Source: Blastobasis lacticolella (taxonomy: Eukaryota; Arthropoda; Insecta; Lepidoptera; Blastobasidae). Taken from it: a DNA stretch of 64,000 bases. Positions 1 through 11,824 of the stretch are shown here, one piece after another. Every line of letters starts with the position of its first letter. The first letter of the stretch is position 1. The notes beneath the pieces are model-generated. The model saw nothing but the letters and a program-made list of their open reading frames with translations, was not told where the DNA came from and searched no databases. The position numbers and the translations under genes are program-made. The stretch covers positions 8,573,428 to 8,637,427 of the forward strand of contig LR990049.1 in the NCBI GenBank assembly GCA_905147135.1, read 5' to 3'.

Positions 1-259
1 AGACAGCCTACCTGGTGGTAAAGTTTCATAAATAGGGATGATAATGAAAATTATAGTCTTTATGTGACCTTGATAATTCAAGATTCAGGGAGATATTTGA
101 CACTTTAAAGAAAATAGCGTATTCTGTTGAAGCCATGATACCCGATAGTCTCTTTTGAAGACATTAACATTCAGTCAACAACAATAAGTAAACATAAAGT
201 CTGGAAAATTATGAGTAAAGGCATTGTGAGCCTTTGTCCGTCGCATGGTGTGAATGTAT

Positions 260-347
260 CATCATCGATCATCAATCGCTTTGAGCGATAAGGCCGCCTG
301 TTGCTTCTCCTGCTGTTCAATAAAGCGTTATTCATTTATTCATGAAT
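260..347 (+). mobile_element. 3' end of a non-LTR retrotransposon
   Basis: The text ATCGCTTTGAGCGATAAGG followed by CCGCCT and an AATAAAG...TTCATTTATTCAT tail matches in reverse the block at 9410-9440 (CGGCGGCCTTATCGC, AAAGCGATTTCTTCC). Two copies in opposite orientation support a dispersed LINE 3' end. Only the terminal 90 bases remain. Confidence 0.6.
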
Positions 348-390
348 TAACAACCTGTAACAGCCCACTGCCGGACTTCAGCCTCCTTTA
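348..390 (-). repeat. Possible SINE-B tail fragment
   Basis: CCTGTAACAGCCCACTGC then CGGACTT resembles the antisense tail of SINE-B at 50470-50500. It is only about 40 bases and may be chance-extended. Confidence 0.4.
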
Positions 391-703
391 CGTTAGTGTT
401 GGGTTTTGCCGGTGGTAGGACTGTCTAGTTTGAGTACTCCGCCCTAATATGTGGGTATCAACATATCCATTTCTACGGCCAAGCAACAATATTTTCATGG
501 TTGTTGTCCGGTTTAAAGGATACACAATTCATCGCATTCTTCAAAATTACAACGCAAGTGCGGTTCTGTGTTTTTGTTACATGAAATCTAAATTATATTG
601 TCCACGCTATCGTTATTTGATACTTGCCAGCTACAAAATGTCTACAATTTAAGTGGATGAAGCGAATACAATCTTGCGTCTGGTTCGTTATCTTCTAAGT
701 TTA

Positions 704-917
704 GTTGTATACAAGAGGAGTCCCCGAGCGCGGTCGGATTTGTATTGATATATAAAATCGAACGATATATTTTAACAAAAATCTGGCAAGCCACAGTCGT
801 AGATATTAGTTTCTAAATCTCGTCTACTAAATTTCATTGGTTTAAATTGGTTAATATTGAAATTATTATTCAACTTCGTTTGTACGGAGCGCACTCGGGG
901 GACACTCCTCCATTTTC
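704..917. repeat. Short inverted-repeat element (MITE-like)
   Basis: GAGGAGTCCCCGAGCGCG at 715-732 pairs with the reverse complement of 890-910 (GAGGAGTGTCCCCCGAGTGCG minus small differences), and weaker similarity extends both ways from GTTG at the outer edges. The 150 bases between are AT-rich. No target duplication could be fixed. Confidence 0.5.
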
Positions 918-1832
918 GCAACTCAAGATACGCTTTCGCGATGCTCCTTGAAATAAACTTTTGAGTGGAACAAACGTTTTGTAGCTTAAATATCGATCGG
1001 ATGACAATACATACGTGAACATAGCTAACATATAAAAAACACCTGCTGTCATTTGTAGCTTGCATGTGTTAGATATTATAATTATTTTATGTTCATTTGA
1101 TGGTTTATTTAATAGAATATAGTTTGTAATTATTTCCTTTTAAAGTATTAGCGTATAGTAATTAATATTCTGTGTAGTTTTTAGTGTTGCCGATCGAAAC
1201 GTTTAGTCTTTATTTTGGAACGAATTTCTTTAACAGATTACGTTTTTTTAATTAGTTAATTACTAATTAACTAAAAGTTAGGTTTCTAATTGAGTACTAA
1301 ATCCTATAATTAATAAAAATAGTTTTATTAACTATTTCGATGTCTTTGGTTAAGTATTTTGGCACAATAACTTCATATTTAACAGTGTATAACGTCTTAT
1401 GATTGGTTAAAATATGTACCGGCTTCCGATTTCGGGCTAAACGTTGGGTGTATAACTTAGTTGAATGACTGGAGAGGACTTTTGCTCCAGACCAGACACA
1501 GAGTTAAGTATAAACTTGCATTGTATTACTTTATTGCCTATTGCTGATTTGTAAGTAAATAAAATTGATTTAATTGTGTAATTCTCAGGCGATATAGCCG
1601 CTATACTTCATTTTGCTATTTTTTATTATGTTTATAATATATTGGCATATTTCCCATGTAAGTTTGTTTGCTATGACTGCCTATCCTATATAAATAACTT
1701 ATCTCGTTAAATCTTATCTATGTGTTTGAACATGAATATCCTTTCCTGTATAAATAGAAATTAATATTTAACTAATGTGCCCTATTTTTCATTTCATTTA
1801 ACTTTCTAACTAACTAGGCCAACCTAATTCAT
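918..1832. other. No recognisable feature, AT-rich
   Basis: AT-rich sequence with short homopolymer runs and a small palindrome TTAATTAGTTAATTACTAA near 1250-1270. I see no coding frame or repeat family. Confidence 0.6.
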
Positions 1833-1867
1833 ATTCCCTAAATACATAAATTATGTATTTAGGGAAT
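1833..1867. repeat. Perfect 17-bp palindrome
   Basis: ATTCCCTAAATACATAA at 1833-1849 is followed by one A and its exact reverse complement at 1851-1867. This would form a nearly loopless hairpin or cruciform. Confidence 0.9.
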
Positions 1868-2049
1868 CGGATCAGTACATGCTATCTATTTTTCTAACAC
1901 ATGCATTCGATAAATATCGCCTTTGTGGAAGGGCTCCTAAGTACATCAATTGTAAGTGTTAGAGACCCTACAGATGTACGCGATATTTGCGCGATTTGTC
2001 CGAAATGTTCATGAAATTTTGCTTTTTATACTGATGACAGAAAGCTTAT

Positions 2050-2210
2050 TTTATTAATCGCGTAGCGCCCGCATAATCACCGCGCCTAAATCGCACGCTA
2101 ATATGGTAGGATGCGCGATTCCTACGCGGTGACTAGGCCGCCGCATACGTGACGCGTACGCGATTTTTAAGCGGCAACGTATAAACGGGCTCTTATAGGC
2201 GATAATTACC
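2050..2210. repeat. CpG-rich block with inverted symmetry
   Basis: The block is full of CGCG and GCGATT in otherwise AT-rich DNA. AATCGCGTAGCG near 2058 matches, inverted, TACGCGATT near 2157, and ATCACCGCG near 2076 matches, inverted, CGCGGTGACT near 2126. A related GCGCGATTTG lies just upstream at 1990. The function and the family are unknown. Confidence 0.5.
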
Positions 2211-2401
2211 ACTTTCCATCCTGATGAGCTGCCTGCGCGCTTATTATTGTTGTCATTCATTTAATCAGACCAACCAGAAGAGACCACTCACGCACTTATA
2301 ATTATTTATAATCTATATAGTTTCTTCTTCTCAATGACCCGTTTGATGGCTCACCTGTTCTGTGTGGCACACCCTAAAGTTTAATTACTCATCGTAAAAT
2401 C

Positions 2402-2515
2402 GGCCACTGTAATTACTTTGTCTGCCAAATCCTGAATCATGGTCAAAGCGGACCCTGGACTCTCGTGCGCGAGTACACAACCGTTACACTAACGCCAAGA
2501 TGATAATTTTATTTT
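2402..2515 (+). mobile_element. SINE-A, 5'-truncated copy
   Basis: It carries the shared 3' region: CACTGTAATTAC, CTGCCAAATCCTGAATCATG, GGTCAA-GCGGACC, CGTGCGCGAG, then AACGCCAAGATGATAATTTT. The tRNA-like head is missing. Confidence 0.85.
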
Positions 2516-3924
2516 ACTCAAAGTAACATGTAACAACGGCTATGTCCTAATTACAATAAATATCATAACATTTTTTAAGCATTAATACTAACACAACCGG
2601 GAATCTCACGCAGTGAAATCTTTAAAAGAAAAGCATAGTACGAGTATTTGATACTGTACTATTATGTTACATATGAGTATTATTCATAGTACCAATTTGC
2701 AATAGTTTCATATTTCATTGAAACACCAGAACCAGTTTAAACACATTTCATATAGTTTCTAATTACTTGTACCTGATTCATTTGAATGGCTCATTCAGTA
2801 AGGATACTTTGAAACGTAAATTCTAATTTAAACTCTCCAAATGTCGTCCCTAAAGCTTATCAATATCAAAGGAATGACACCAGGATTAAAGAGACGACCG
2901 CTGACAAAAAATATACGAGATTTAGCATAAGACAAGGTTTACTATTGACAGTGGCTTTGTCGCGTCCTTGGGCTCAGGCTAAAGAGAAGAATAATAAGAT
3001 GTTTTTACACAAAAGCTAATTTTGAGGGTCGGTCGCGCCGCGGTGCCCGGAGTGTTGATCATCAATTTTATTTTTTACGCATTTTACTCCTATTCGTTTT
3101 AGAGGTTTATTTCAAAAAGGTGGAGAGACTGTGTTTTGCTAACAAAATTTGTTTGAAATTACGAATTTGTTTTTATTTTTTAAGAATTGCTCCTTATCGT
3201 ATTACAGCGGCCGGTCTCCCGCGGGTACCAATAAATTATTCCAGCTAAACCTTCGCGGAACGCATTATCTCAATGGAATCAAGTCATTATTTTGTTTGTT
3301 TTATATTACGCTGTGACAGTAGCGCTTTTGTATGACTAGGTATATTTATGTTGACTATAACAATTAACTAATTAGTTTACGCATTGCTTAGACCCGATAA
3401 AGGTGAAGATATTTTGGAAAGGGTAAACGTCGAGAAGGACTAAGTTGCTGTGATGGGACAGTCCCTCTTTGCAAATATTAGCAACTAATCTAATCTATTC
3501 GAAAACTTTTCTCATATGCGCCGAACAACATTGATTTATGCCAGCAACTTCTGCTGTGCTAACGCATTAGACACTGTGATTTGATAAAGTTCATACTTCA
3601 TATTTTCGTAGTGCATTTAATCTTCAAGAGTGGCGAATAGAATGCCCAAAAGATATTTACAGCGTTTTATGAATTTTAAAAATTAATTAGATTGGGGGAT
3701 ACTATCATAATTTTATGAAAACTAATATAAAAAATTGCAAATGTAATCATGTTTCATCATTACAAGTAATTTCTAGATGTCAACCGAAATTAATACTCTA
3801 CAAAGCAAAAGATATTATAAAATATATAACACACTATAACTAGTCCCAAAAACAAAAACAACTATCTAAAAAAAATTACAAAAAATTCCTTACTTCATAA
3901 GACGTTACAATCTCGAACACAAGT
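2516..3924. other. No recognisable gene or repeat
   Basis: AT-rich sequence. A GC-rich patch at 3025-3050 (GGTCGGTCGCGCCGCGGTG) stands out but has no identifiable role. Confidence 0.55.
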
Positions 3925-4145
3925 TGTACGTCTGTGCGACACAGGCGCGAGTGTTAACAAGTGTTGCACGTAACGCGCGAAGTGCGAACTTGCGGGTGCG
4001 ACGGTGTCGGCGCGGCGACGGCGCGGCGGGCGGCTCGGGCGAACCGCGCGCGCGGACTGCCGCTACGGCTGCTACGGACCCCACACCCGCTACGGACCAC
4101 GTAGACTGCTACGCTGGTGCTACGGCCGAGGTGTGGTCAAGGAGA
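3925..4145. other. GC- and CpG-rich island with GCTACGG repeats
   Basis: About 220 bases of strongly CpG-rich sequence in AT-rich surroundings, with GCTACGG-like heptamers repeated four to five times (4060-4132). It could be a 5' exon or promoter of an unidentified transcript. Open frames cross it but they look compositional, not like a known protein. Confidence 0.4.
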
Positions 4146-4554
4146 GATGTATGGTGCAATTGTGGCAACTAATTAGATGGCAGCGAGTGATGGGTTGACA
4201 GTTTAAAGTAGGATTATGTAGTAATTATTGGAGTAGATAAGTATTGTTTGTTAATATGGGTGTAACATAATTTAAACTTAATGTCAATGGCAAACACTTC
4301 ATAGTTCGTTTAGGTAGCCACTTCTGAGATTTAAAACTATGTTTTGTTACCTTAGATACGTAAACAAATCAATAAAAAGTATTAGACATTTCTACAAGAC
4401 TCCACACCATCCCATAAAGGTCTTGTATCCGTTGTTATTTACAAGAAAAAGTTTCCAGCTTAACACAATGAATGTTTCCATATGGTTCATTTGTAAAGTT
4501 AAAGGATCAGCTAAACAATATGAGACAGCCAATGCCTAAAAGATCGCTCTTTGA

Positions 4555-4593
4555 CGTGAATGGGACAAAATACCCGTGAATGGGACAAAACAC
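4555..4593. repeat. 20-base tandem duplication
   Basis: CGTGAATGGGACAAAATAC at 4555-4573 is followed by CGTGAATGGGACAAAACAC at 4575-4593, one mismatch in 19. It is a small local duplication. Confidence 0.85.
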
Positions 4594-5361
4594 CATCAGA
4601 CCATATTCGTGCAGCAAGCGAATTCATCGGGACAGACTCGATGCACTTATCCGTGCTAAAGATGGCTACATCGACATCAACATAATTACTATTTCTTGCT
4701 TAAAAGCGAAAAGACCTTCAAGTGACGAACTCTGTAAATATTATCAACTATTTTTTTCAGTTGATTCCTAACAGCCTGTTAGCTAGTTTTGATGCCGAGT
4801 GCCTGTAAAAATTACATGTTTAATTAGACAATTCTAGATAAAGTTCTATAGCTCACAAACGTCATTAAAACATATGATTCATAATTTCGCAACACCAATG
4901 ACAAATCTTATAACATATGAGGGACGCAGATCGTTACTCGATCCAGTTCAGCGGGCCGTTGAAATGTCAATACAGCTGCTGTTACATTAGTTCTGCTATA
5001 ATAGGATTAGACGTCCCAGGGCTCCAGCGCTTCACGCTTGATTGGCCGGCGAGGAGTTTTCTACAAGTTTAATAAGAGACCAACTCCCAGAGCAAGTGCA
5101 GGTATACTGGCAGACGAGTGCCGGCGCCTGGGAACTTTGGAAATAATGTAATCCCGGGACGGAGGCAACGCGATTTGTCCCCGCGGTCTCTTTGACAGCG
5201 GTGACTGCAGCAAAATAACTTATGTGTTTATATTCACAGGAGTTTTAGTTATTAAGAAAGTCACCGTTTTATTTTTAACTGGGCTAGAGACTCTTATGTC
5301 CACTTGCAAAACGCATAAAATTGTTAAACTTCTATGCCTACGCTTTTCATTCCAGTCTCTT
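4594..5361. other. No recognisable feature
   Basis: Mixed-composition sequence with a moderately GC-rich part at 5000-5210. No repeat family or protein signature was recognised. Confidence 0.5.
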
Positions 5362-5462
5362 ATCATCATCATCATTCTAGCGGCTGATTCCGGCTTATGC
5401 CTACTTTTCTGATACCGGCAGGTTTAGGTAATTATCTCCCACACGTCATACCAAACCAGCGA
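5362..5462 (-). mobile_element. SINE-C fragment
   Basis: It starts with an antisense CATCATCATCATTCTAG tail, then TTTTCTGATACCGGCAGG and TTTAGGTAATTATCTCCCAC, parallel to 12322-12475. The middle portion is deleted relative to that copy. A 7-bp AGTCTCT flanks both sides (near 5354 and 5467), possibly a worn target duplication. Confidence 0.65.
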
Positions 5463-5676
5463 AGGCGAGTCTCTCACGCTAAGGCTGTAATGATGTACTC
5501 GATGCGGACTCGGTCGAGTCGTGTAGCGCCGCACGTCCACCGCAGCATTTTTATTACGTTTACATGGAGTACGCGGACGTGCTTGTCGCGCCGGCAATAC
5601 CTCGCAGCTATAGAGCATCACATACCTAATTATGCTCTTGTGTTCTTAAGCCACTTGATAGAGATTTTAGGTGAAT

Positions 5677-5702
5677 GCCGTGAGCTCTCATGAGCTCACG
5701 GC
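5677..5702. repeat. 11-bp inverted repeat, 4-base loop
   Basis: GCCGTGAGCTC (5677-5687), loop TCAT, then GAGCTCACGGC (5692-5702). It is a perfect short hairpin of no known role. Confidence 0.85.
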
Positions 5703-6944
5703 TAGCCAATACGTGAGGCATTTGGCCTAACTGAGATATGGAACTTGACATCAAAGCGGATATCCCCGAACTCGTGATACATGGATCCGCGGAACTTAAA
5801 CTTATCTGTTCTATTGACAGCTTCGTTCCTTATAAAGATGGTTTCAACATGTCATAAACGTAATAAAGGCATGACCAGAATTTGTGCTTGAGAGGACATC
5901 GGCGACAACGCAAGACAAGTATGGTCTAAGGACGGCACCCTGGCGAAAGCCATCCGTAATTGTGTGAGAATTAGTATGGCTTACGATGGTTTTGATAGTT
6001 TAGTACTTGACCTTGTCATTTTATTAGGTTTTTTCTTTCTTTTTACGTGTGGCGAATACCATCTAACCCGCACAACCCGTTGGGGAAAACTAGATCCCAC
6101 AGAGCCTCATCCAGCTATGAGCGTGAGGCCCGCGAGGTGAGGTTGGCTCCGTGGCGGTAGCCCAAACCCCCCGAACCTTCAAATTCCAAACATTTAAAGA
6201 GATAAATAACTGACCGCGTGTCTGTTAAAGTGAATCGAGAATATAAGGATCTAAAGTAAACATAAACAAAAATGTTTGAGTTTAAATGAAGCTGAACGTT
6301 AATATTTCAAATAGTGCAAACGCGTACCTTCGAGCTGTTTTATTCCCTCATTGTAGCAACCTATCTATCATCATTAACCAAGGCCCGGATTGCAAACTAA
6401 GATCCAAACCAAAGAATTCCCCTTTAAAGTTCCTCTTATAAAGTTTAAACTGGTGAGTTTCTCTCAGTGCAGTGAATAAGTAAAACGAAGTGGTAGGTCG
6501 TTGTCTGCTCGGGGCAGTATTGAATATTTAGCGGCGGATCGCTGACTGAATGTCAGCGGGAAATGGCGTCATTAATTCATGTGCTTTGTTATCGTTACCC
6601 ATGAATTTAGTATTGGGATTTGTTCCGCAAAGTGGTGTTCCGGTTAGTTAGGTAAAGGTATAGCAAATGCATTTACTGTTTTATAAAGTGTTGAGAAAAT
6701 AAGAGTTGGATATCTATCAAAACAATTAGCAAAAAATTGTCTTTCAAATACTGCTAATTTCGCATCTAAACGTATTTCATTATTTAAATATTTTCAAAAA
6801 GCGACAACCTTCACTTACATATATAACCATGACACTGTATGTAACGGTCCAAGTGATCCAACTCGCGCAAGACCTTCATCTATAGCTCAAGTATCCCCAC
6901 AGGTTGTAAAAGGTAGCCTGATATGCACCGCATTATTAACAATT
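5703..6944. other. No recognisable gene
   Basis: I see no coding signature. The part around 6050-6180 is GC-richer (CATCTAACCCGCACAACCCG and onward) and reads like old repeat sequence, but no second copy exists in the window. Confidence 0.5.
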
Positions 6945-7112
6945 AGCGACCCACCCCGGCTTCGCACGGTTAGTAATCTTAACAAATAATACACCTAAAC
7001 CATGAATAACTCTGTCTATTGGTGAAAAACGCATGAAAATCCGTTCAGTAGTTTTTGAGTTTATCGCAAACAAACAGCCATACGCGTTGGGACATTATTT
7101 TATAATATGTAG
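6945..7112 (+). mobile_element. Interspersed repeat, LINE-3'-end type (family E)
   Basis: CACCCCGGCTTCGCACGG opens the copy. Then come CTCTGTCTATTGGTGAAAAA, CGCATGAAAATCCGTTCAGT, AGTTTTTGAGTTTATCGC and a TTTTATAATATGTAG end. The antisense sister is at 38650-38790. I recognise the string as very common in insect, especially lepidopteran, genomes; it is probably the 3' end of a non-LTR element. Confidence 0.75.
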
Positions 7113-8639
7113 TTATACAAGTTGTATAGGAGCTAGGTGCATTTGTTACTTTGTAATGTGTTTATAGTATCAAAAGACCTCTTTTAAGCATGCATATTGA
7201 CAAGCACGTGGCAATACACGTCTTTGTCGTATTTTTTTTTTTAAATATTATGATTACGAGTCAAGTGAGTTGAGGTCAAATGCAAGCCAATAAAAACAAA
7301 AAAAAATTTAAACTTCGGCAAGTCCTGGCACTAATGGCATTACGATGTATTAGGTTACATACTGGAAGTCTGTAATCAGATACTGACTGTGGATTAACAC
7401 GATTTAAGTAAAATTTTCTCATGTATTACATGTTAAATGAAGCAAACGACTGCCACACTATTGTTTGACCACACTAAAAGAAATTAATCTAGTCTCTCCC
7501 TGCGTCGTCAGCTTGAGTTACATAAGTTTCTAGGTTGACAACTAAGAAATACTAATGTTATCCGAAACGGACAGTACTATTTTGTCTACCTATTTGTCAC
7601 GTTTGCAATATTCGATGCAACTATTTTGATGATGAGATATGTTGGGCCCCGAAAAAGGCAAAATACGTAATTTACTAAGGCTTCGTAAGGCTACCTTTTA
7701 TAAGAGACTGCAGACATTCGCCTTATTATGGTTACTTCATAACGGTCTTTTGAGCACTACAAAATCACAATTTTCTTCGGCAGTGTCTGTGTATTTATAA
7801 GTTGCGTAAAAGTATGACGTACAATAACTCCAATTCTCACGTTTCCCACTTACCACACTATTAACCTGTAAAACAACTTCCAAAACAAATCCTTCAATTT
7901 ATTTTTTCACTAACAGTCAGCGAAAGGGATAGGTCCTGGAACTTTGCGATGATGTTAGATAGTAAATGCGTCGTACCTCAGCCAAGTACGGTAAGGGTCA
8001 AGGTGAAAGTTGAACTTACTGAACTCCATTACATCCTATCTTGGCGTAAGTACGGACATGCTCGGAAGACTCTTAAGGTTCATGCTCCTTTACGACATAG
8101 CGCCGCGTTTCGGATATTAGAAAATATCATTGATGTCACATCGATACACCTGTACTATGTAAGTCAGACGTATCCGCCTTGCTGAATATGAATACCCCCG
8201 TTTCATGGATACGTTCACAGTATACGCTAAATATGCTGTTTACACTTGATGGGAGCTTTGTAATTATTGCCGTTCCAATGTAGCCTATGTAATTGGATTT
8301 TATTAATAATACCTACATTTGATTTGATTTGTCACTTGTGTGGTTCCGTGGTTGAGTGAGAGAGTGTGTCAAGCGGAGATGGACATGATATTTGGCAGTT
8401 TAGAATGTAGAGCCGTAGTATATAAAATTGACGGGTGCAATGAGGTAGGTCATATATGTACTTTTATAAATACAAAAATAAGTATATTATTTTTATTACC
8501 ACAAACGTGGCAAACAAGCTGTGTATTGTGCGACACTGCGATTTTTAACTAAACTGCCGAGTGTGGAGTGAGTGTGAAGTCGTTATTCACATCACAATGT
8601 GATGACAAAACGCAAATTTGAAACCCGGCCGAAAGCAGT
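7113..8639. other. No recognisable gene or repeat
   Basis: AT-rich sequence with several short open frames that lack codon-like character. Nothing could be assigned. Confidence 0.5.
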
Positions 8640-8768
8640 GGCAGCAATCGTACGACCATGATCCGTCCTAATCAATAAATAAATATTTGAATATGAATTT
8701 TTGCATGGCCGTTCGACGTCCGTACGACAATGGTCGCACGACCGTTGCCAATTACGACAGTGCCTTAG
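8640..8768. mobile_element. Damaged copy of the MITE at 11663-11824
   Basis: The right end (8722-8767) reads, reversed, AAGGCACTGTCGTAATTGGC then AACGGTCGTGCGACCATTGT, close to the 11663 terminal repeat. The left side keeps only a scrap (TCGTACGACCATG near 8649). The element is incomplete or rearranged. Confidence 0.6.
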
Positions 8769-9329
8769 ATTTGAATGGGCTCACAATAAATACCAATACT
8801 ATGACTAGAACCTGAGACCTAAGAGTGCCAACCTAAGGGATAAGAGCATCATGATGAATATGACTAAATTAAAAAATATTTGTGTCGTGTTTTATCATAA
8901 CTAAACCTAACTCCTTAGTACGGATTTCCCTCGGTACATAGCAAGTTTTTTTCCTCAACTCCGTTAAAACGAAATATCAACTAACGCACTCGCACGTTTA
9001 GCTAGTTTATGAAACGATTCAACCATTGAATTATTATTGTGATAACTGATTTTGAGATTCACATAAAATTCGTTCATCTATTCCGAAAGTAAAATTTATA
9101 TTGTTTTTAAAAATGAACGTAACATTTTTATGGTTCACAGATAATGTCTGACGTTGGCGCCGGGAGATAGCGGAAACTAGTTGACAATAAACAGTGGCAC
9201 CATTCGGGAGAAGGTCACGTACAGCCGGTGTCTGATGAATCTGAATTACGGAGATTGATATCGTATATATAGAAATTGCACTTTCCCAATTTTAGAGCTA
9301 TATTATGCATAAAGTATTTATGAATGAAT
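8769..9329. other. No recognisable feature
   Basis: AT-rich sequence without visible repeat family or coding signal. Confidence 0.5.
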
Positions 9330-9470
9330 GAAATGAATGAAAAATTCTTTATTGCTTATACATAGAATAAAACAAAAACAGAGGAAAAAAAATAAACAAA
9401 TAAAAGCAACCGGCGGCCTTATCGCTTAAAGCGATTTCTTCCAGGCAACCTTAAACATCTAAAAACAGAG
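9330..9470 (-). mobile_element. 3' end of a non-LTR retrotransposon
   Basis: It begins with an antisense GAATGAATGAAATGAATG tail and TTCTTTATTG, then AACCGGCGGCCTTATCGC and AAAGCGATTTCTTCCAGGC. This is the same terminus as 260-347 in the opposite direction. No further ORF is recoverable. Confidence 0.65.
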
Positions 9471-9849
9471 TATACATTAGGATAGATGGTAAGTCTGTTC
9501 TACTGAACATTACTGTGGCATATTTCATTAATATTAATAAACCTATATTACTAAAATACAATACTATAAATACATAATACCAATTAATTAAACATCACAA
9601 AACAATATAAAGATGATAAAATAAAAATAAAATACATATTTTGATGTTTATCATGTATCCGCCTATGAGTGATGTGAGACGTATTTATGTGTGTATACAG
9701 TTTTTATAAGGACTGTACGGCCAACTACAGAGAACTGTTGTTTGTAGTTATTTTCTTCTACCGGCGCTTAAGAGTACCTCTCATTACAGTTATTTTTCAT
9801 AGTAAAGTTGTTGAAGGTAAACTTATGGAATCTCTACCTAATAATTGTC

Positions 9850-10143
9850 GGAAGGAGCGTCGTCGGTCTAGTAGTTACGCAAGCGTGAGAAACTGGGTTC
9901 GAATCCCACTGCCGCCATGTACTAGTAACTCTTTTCAGAGGTATGTACATAACATTAATACTAGCCGATGCTTTTACGGTGAGGGAAAACATCCTGACGA
10001 AATCTGCACATTCAGAATGAATATGTAACCATGATCCACTCTGGTCAGGTTCCCCTGCCACATTGTGAATCATGGTCAAGGCGGACTACGGGCACTTGTG
10101 CGCAAAAGCTAACCAGGACTTTAACGCCAAGATGATTATTTTA
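9850..10143 (+). mobile_element. SINE-A with tRNA-like head
   Basis: The head ends in GGGTTCGAATCCCACTGCC, which contains a pol III B-box. It is followed by CATGTAC, GGTGAGGGAAAACATC, CTGCACATTCAG, GGTCAGGTTCCCCTG and the standard tail to AACGCCAAGATGATTATTTT. About 40 bases of the middle are deleted compared with the 21144 copy. Confidence 0.88.
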
Positions 10144-10284
10144 ATATCTATCTAATAATATTCGTTTTAAAGGTACACAACTTCATTGACACAACATTGA
10201 TCCACATATTACGGTCCTTCGATTTATGGTTTCAATAATCTAGGGTCAGTATCAATAGGCTAAGTATACAATTATCTGTTTAGA

Positions 10285-10790
10285 AATATAGAAATAAAAG
10301 AATAAGAAGACATTTATTACACATAGCACACCACGACACAATAACAGTTACAATTACAGACAACGGACACATTAATACTTAAAATATCTTAATTAAGTGC
10401 CGCGGCGGCCAGCGTAAATGGTACCCACTCAGCATGTGGTGTGGTATTCTGTGGGCCCATTGTTTGGGTACGTCACGGGCGTTATACTACCTAAATAAAA
10501 TTAATATATAAATACATAAAAATAAATACAAAATATGTACGATACGGTAGGTTTATTTTCCCAGACCAAAACCGAGCAACGCGGATGGCACTATCTGAGG
10601 CATTGAATACATCTTCCAGCGAGCAGGAGTCGGGGCAGGCCGGGCAGACGAGAAAATGCGCCATGATCTACGGCGAGGCTCCGGACTCGCAGGCGCTTTC
10701 CGTGGAGTTGATGTAAGCACATCTACACAAGTTTTCTTTAGATCTGCCGACCTGGGCACGCAACCTGAGTATAAATTGCCGTGATCGGTT
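10285..10790 (-). mobile_element. LINE ORF2 C-terminus and 3' UTR, decayed
   Basis: On the minus strand, after a stop near 10668, the frame reads MAHFLVCPACPDSCSLEDV and then FNASDSAIRVARFWSGK, ending at a TAG at 10493-10491. This is the C-x2-C-type C-terminal end of insect LINE ORF2 proteins (compare 41879-42064). A 3' UTR with ATAAATGTCTTC-like sequence follows to about 10285. Stops and frame breaks mark it as dead. Confidence 0.7.
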
Positions 10791-11387
10791 TAGAAGTCGC
10801 TGAACAGGTTACGGCCCTGACGAACCTCTATCGCGTCTTCCACATTCATCAAATGTTTCATATATGACTCTCGGTTTTATACATTGTGGTTACTCATTCA
10901 AATGGACATCCCAAATTTTTCAATGAAAACCATACTGATAGCCTATGAATGACTGTCGAAATGGTGTATCACAGACCACATCTATATGTACCCAATGCGC
11001 CAAATGTAGGTTTCAATTGAGTCCTATAAATAAATTTAGAGCAAGTGGCGACCAGAGCAAGGAATTTCACTCAAATGAGCAATGACCACGACCACAGTGA
11101 GACGAAATGGAACTGCCGTCGTTGCGGTGTGCTACGTGTCTACTGCACCTACTCAGGTATGCATGACAAGAAGAGTTACGGGCTCGAAGAAGTAATAGGT
11201 ACGCCATGCTCGGATGTAGGATACTCTATTTAGGCTTCAAAGAAAACCAGCCTAGGAAAGTAATCAGCCACGAACAGAAACCGATCATTTGGTTTCGACT
11301 TTTATAGAATATGAACTGGTATGCATGATTCTGAATTTACTGAAAACTGATTTTTTCATTGAAACCTGAGTAATCATAAAAAATTAT
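10791..11387. other. No recognisable feature
   Basis: Mixed sequence. The open stretch at 11045-11233 shows no known domain. Confidence 0.5.
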
Positions 11388-11525
11388 CACCTTGGCGTAA
11401 AGATCCCGGTTGTTTGTTGGTGAATTATGATCTGGGATTTGGCAGATCGGAACCTGATCAGATTGGATCACGGTTACAGATTCTGTCGCCTGAATGTGCA
11501 GGTTTCCGACCTTAATTATCACGAC
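11388..11525 (-). mobile_element. SINE-A, internally deleted
   Basis: Antisense CACCTTGGCGT, CCCGGTTGT, GATCTGGGATTTGGCAGATC, GAACCTGATCAGATTGGATC and CGCCTGAATGTGCAGGTTTC. Both the central third and the tRNA head are lost. Confidence 0.85.
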
Positions 11526-11662
11526 CTCAAAGATTGCTATCATCAAAGGTTGCTTAGAGGAAATATCTTTTTTTTGTAATATATTCCCAAAAAGGGAATG
11601 AATGGTATTAATGATTTTTTATCGAATCATAGCTGACATTAAGAACACAATTCCATTTATAC

Positions 11663-11824
11663 TGAGGCGCTGTTCTAATTGGCAACGGTCGTGCGACCAT
11701 GGTCGTACGAGGGACTCGCTCGACCAATAGACTCGCTCAAAACCATTAATGCTCACTCATATAATGACACTATATTGAATTTGACCATTGTCGTACGACG
11801 GTTGCCCATTAGGACAGCGCCTCA
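11663..11824. mobile_element. 162-bp MITE with 41-bp terminal inverted repeats
   Basis: The left end TGAGGCGCTGTTCTAATTGG (11663 on) and the inverted right end TGAGGCGCTGTCCTAATGGG (11824 back) match for 41 bases with about five differences, through CAACGGTCGTGCGACCATGG. The interior is about 80 bases. The superfamily is unknown, and the flanks give no clear target duplication. A damaged relative lies at 8640-8768. Confidence 0.85.

Noticed and set aside
3924..4198. Two overlapping Arg/Gly/Tyr-rich open frames as a gene
   Set aside because: The openness follows from GC-rich composition; there is no domain, no second exon and no conserved pattern.
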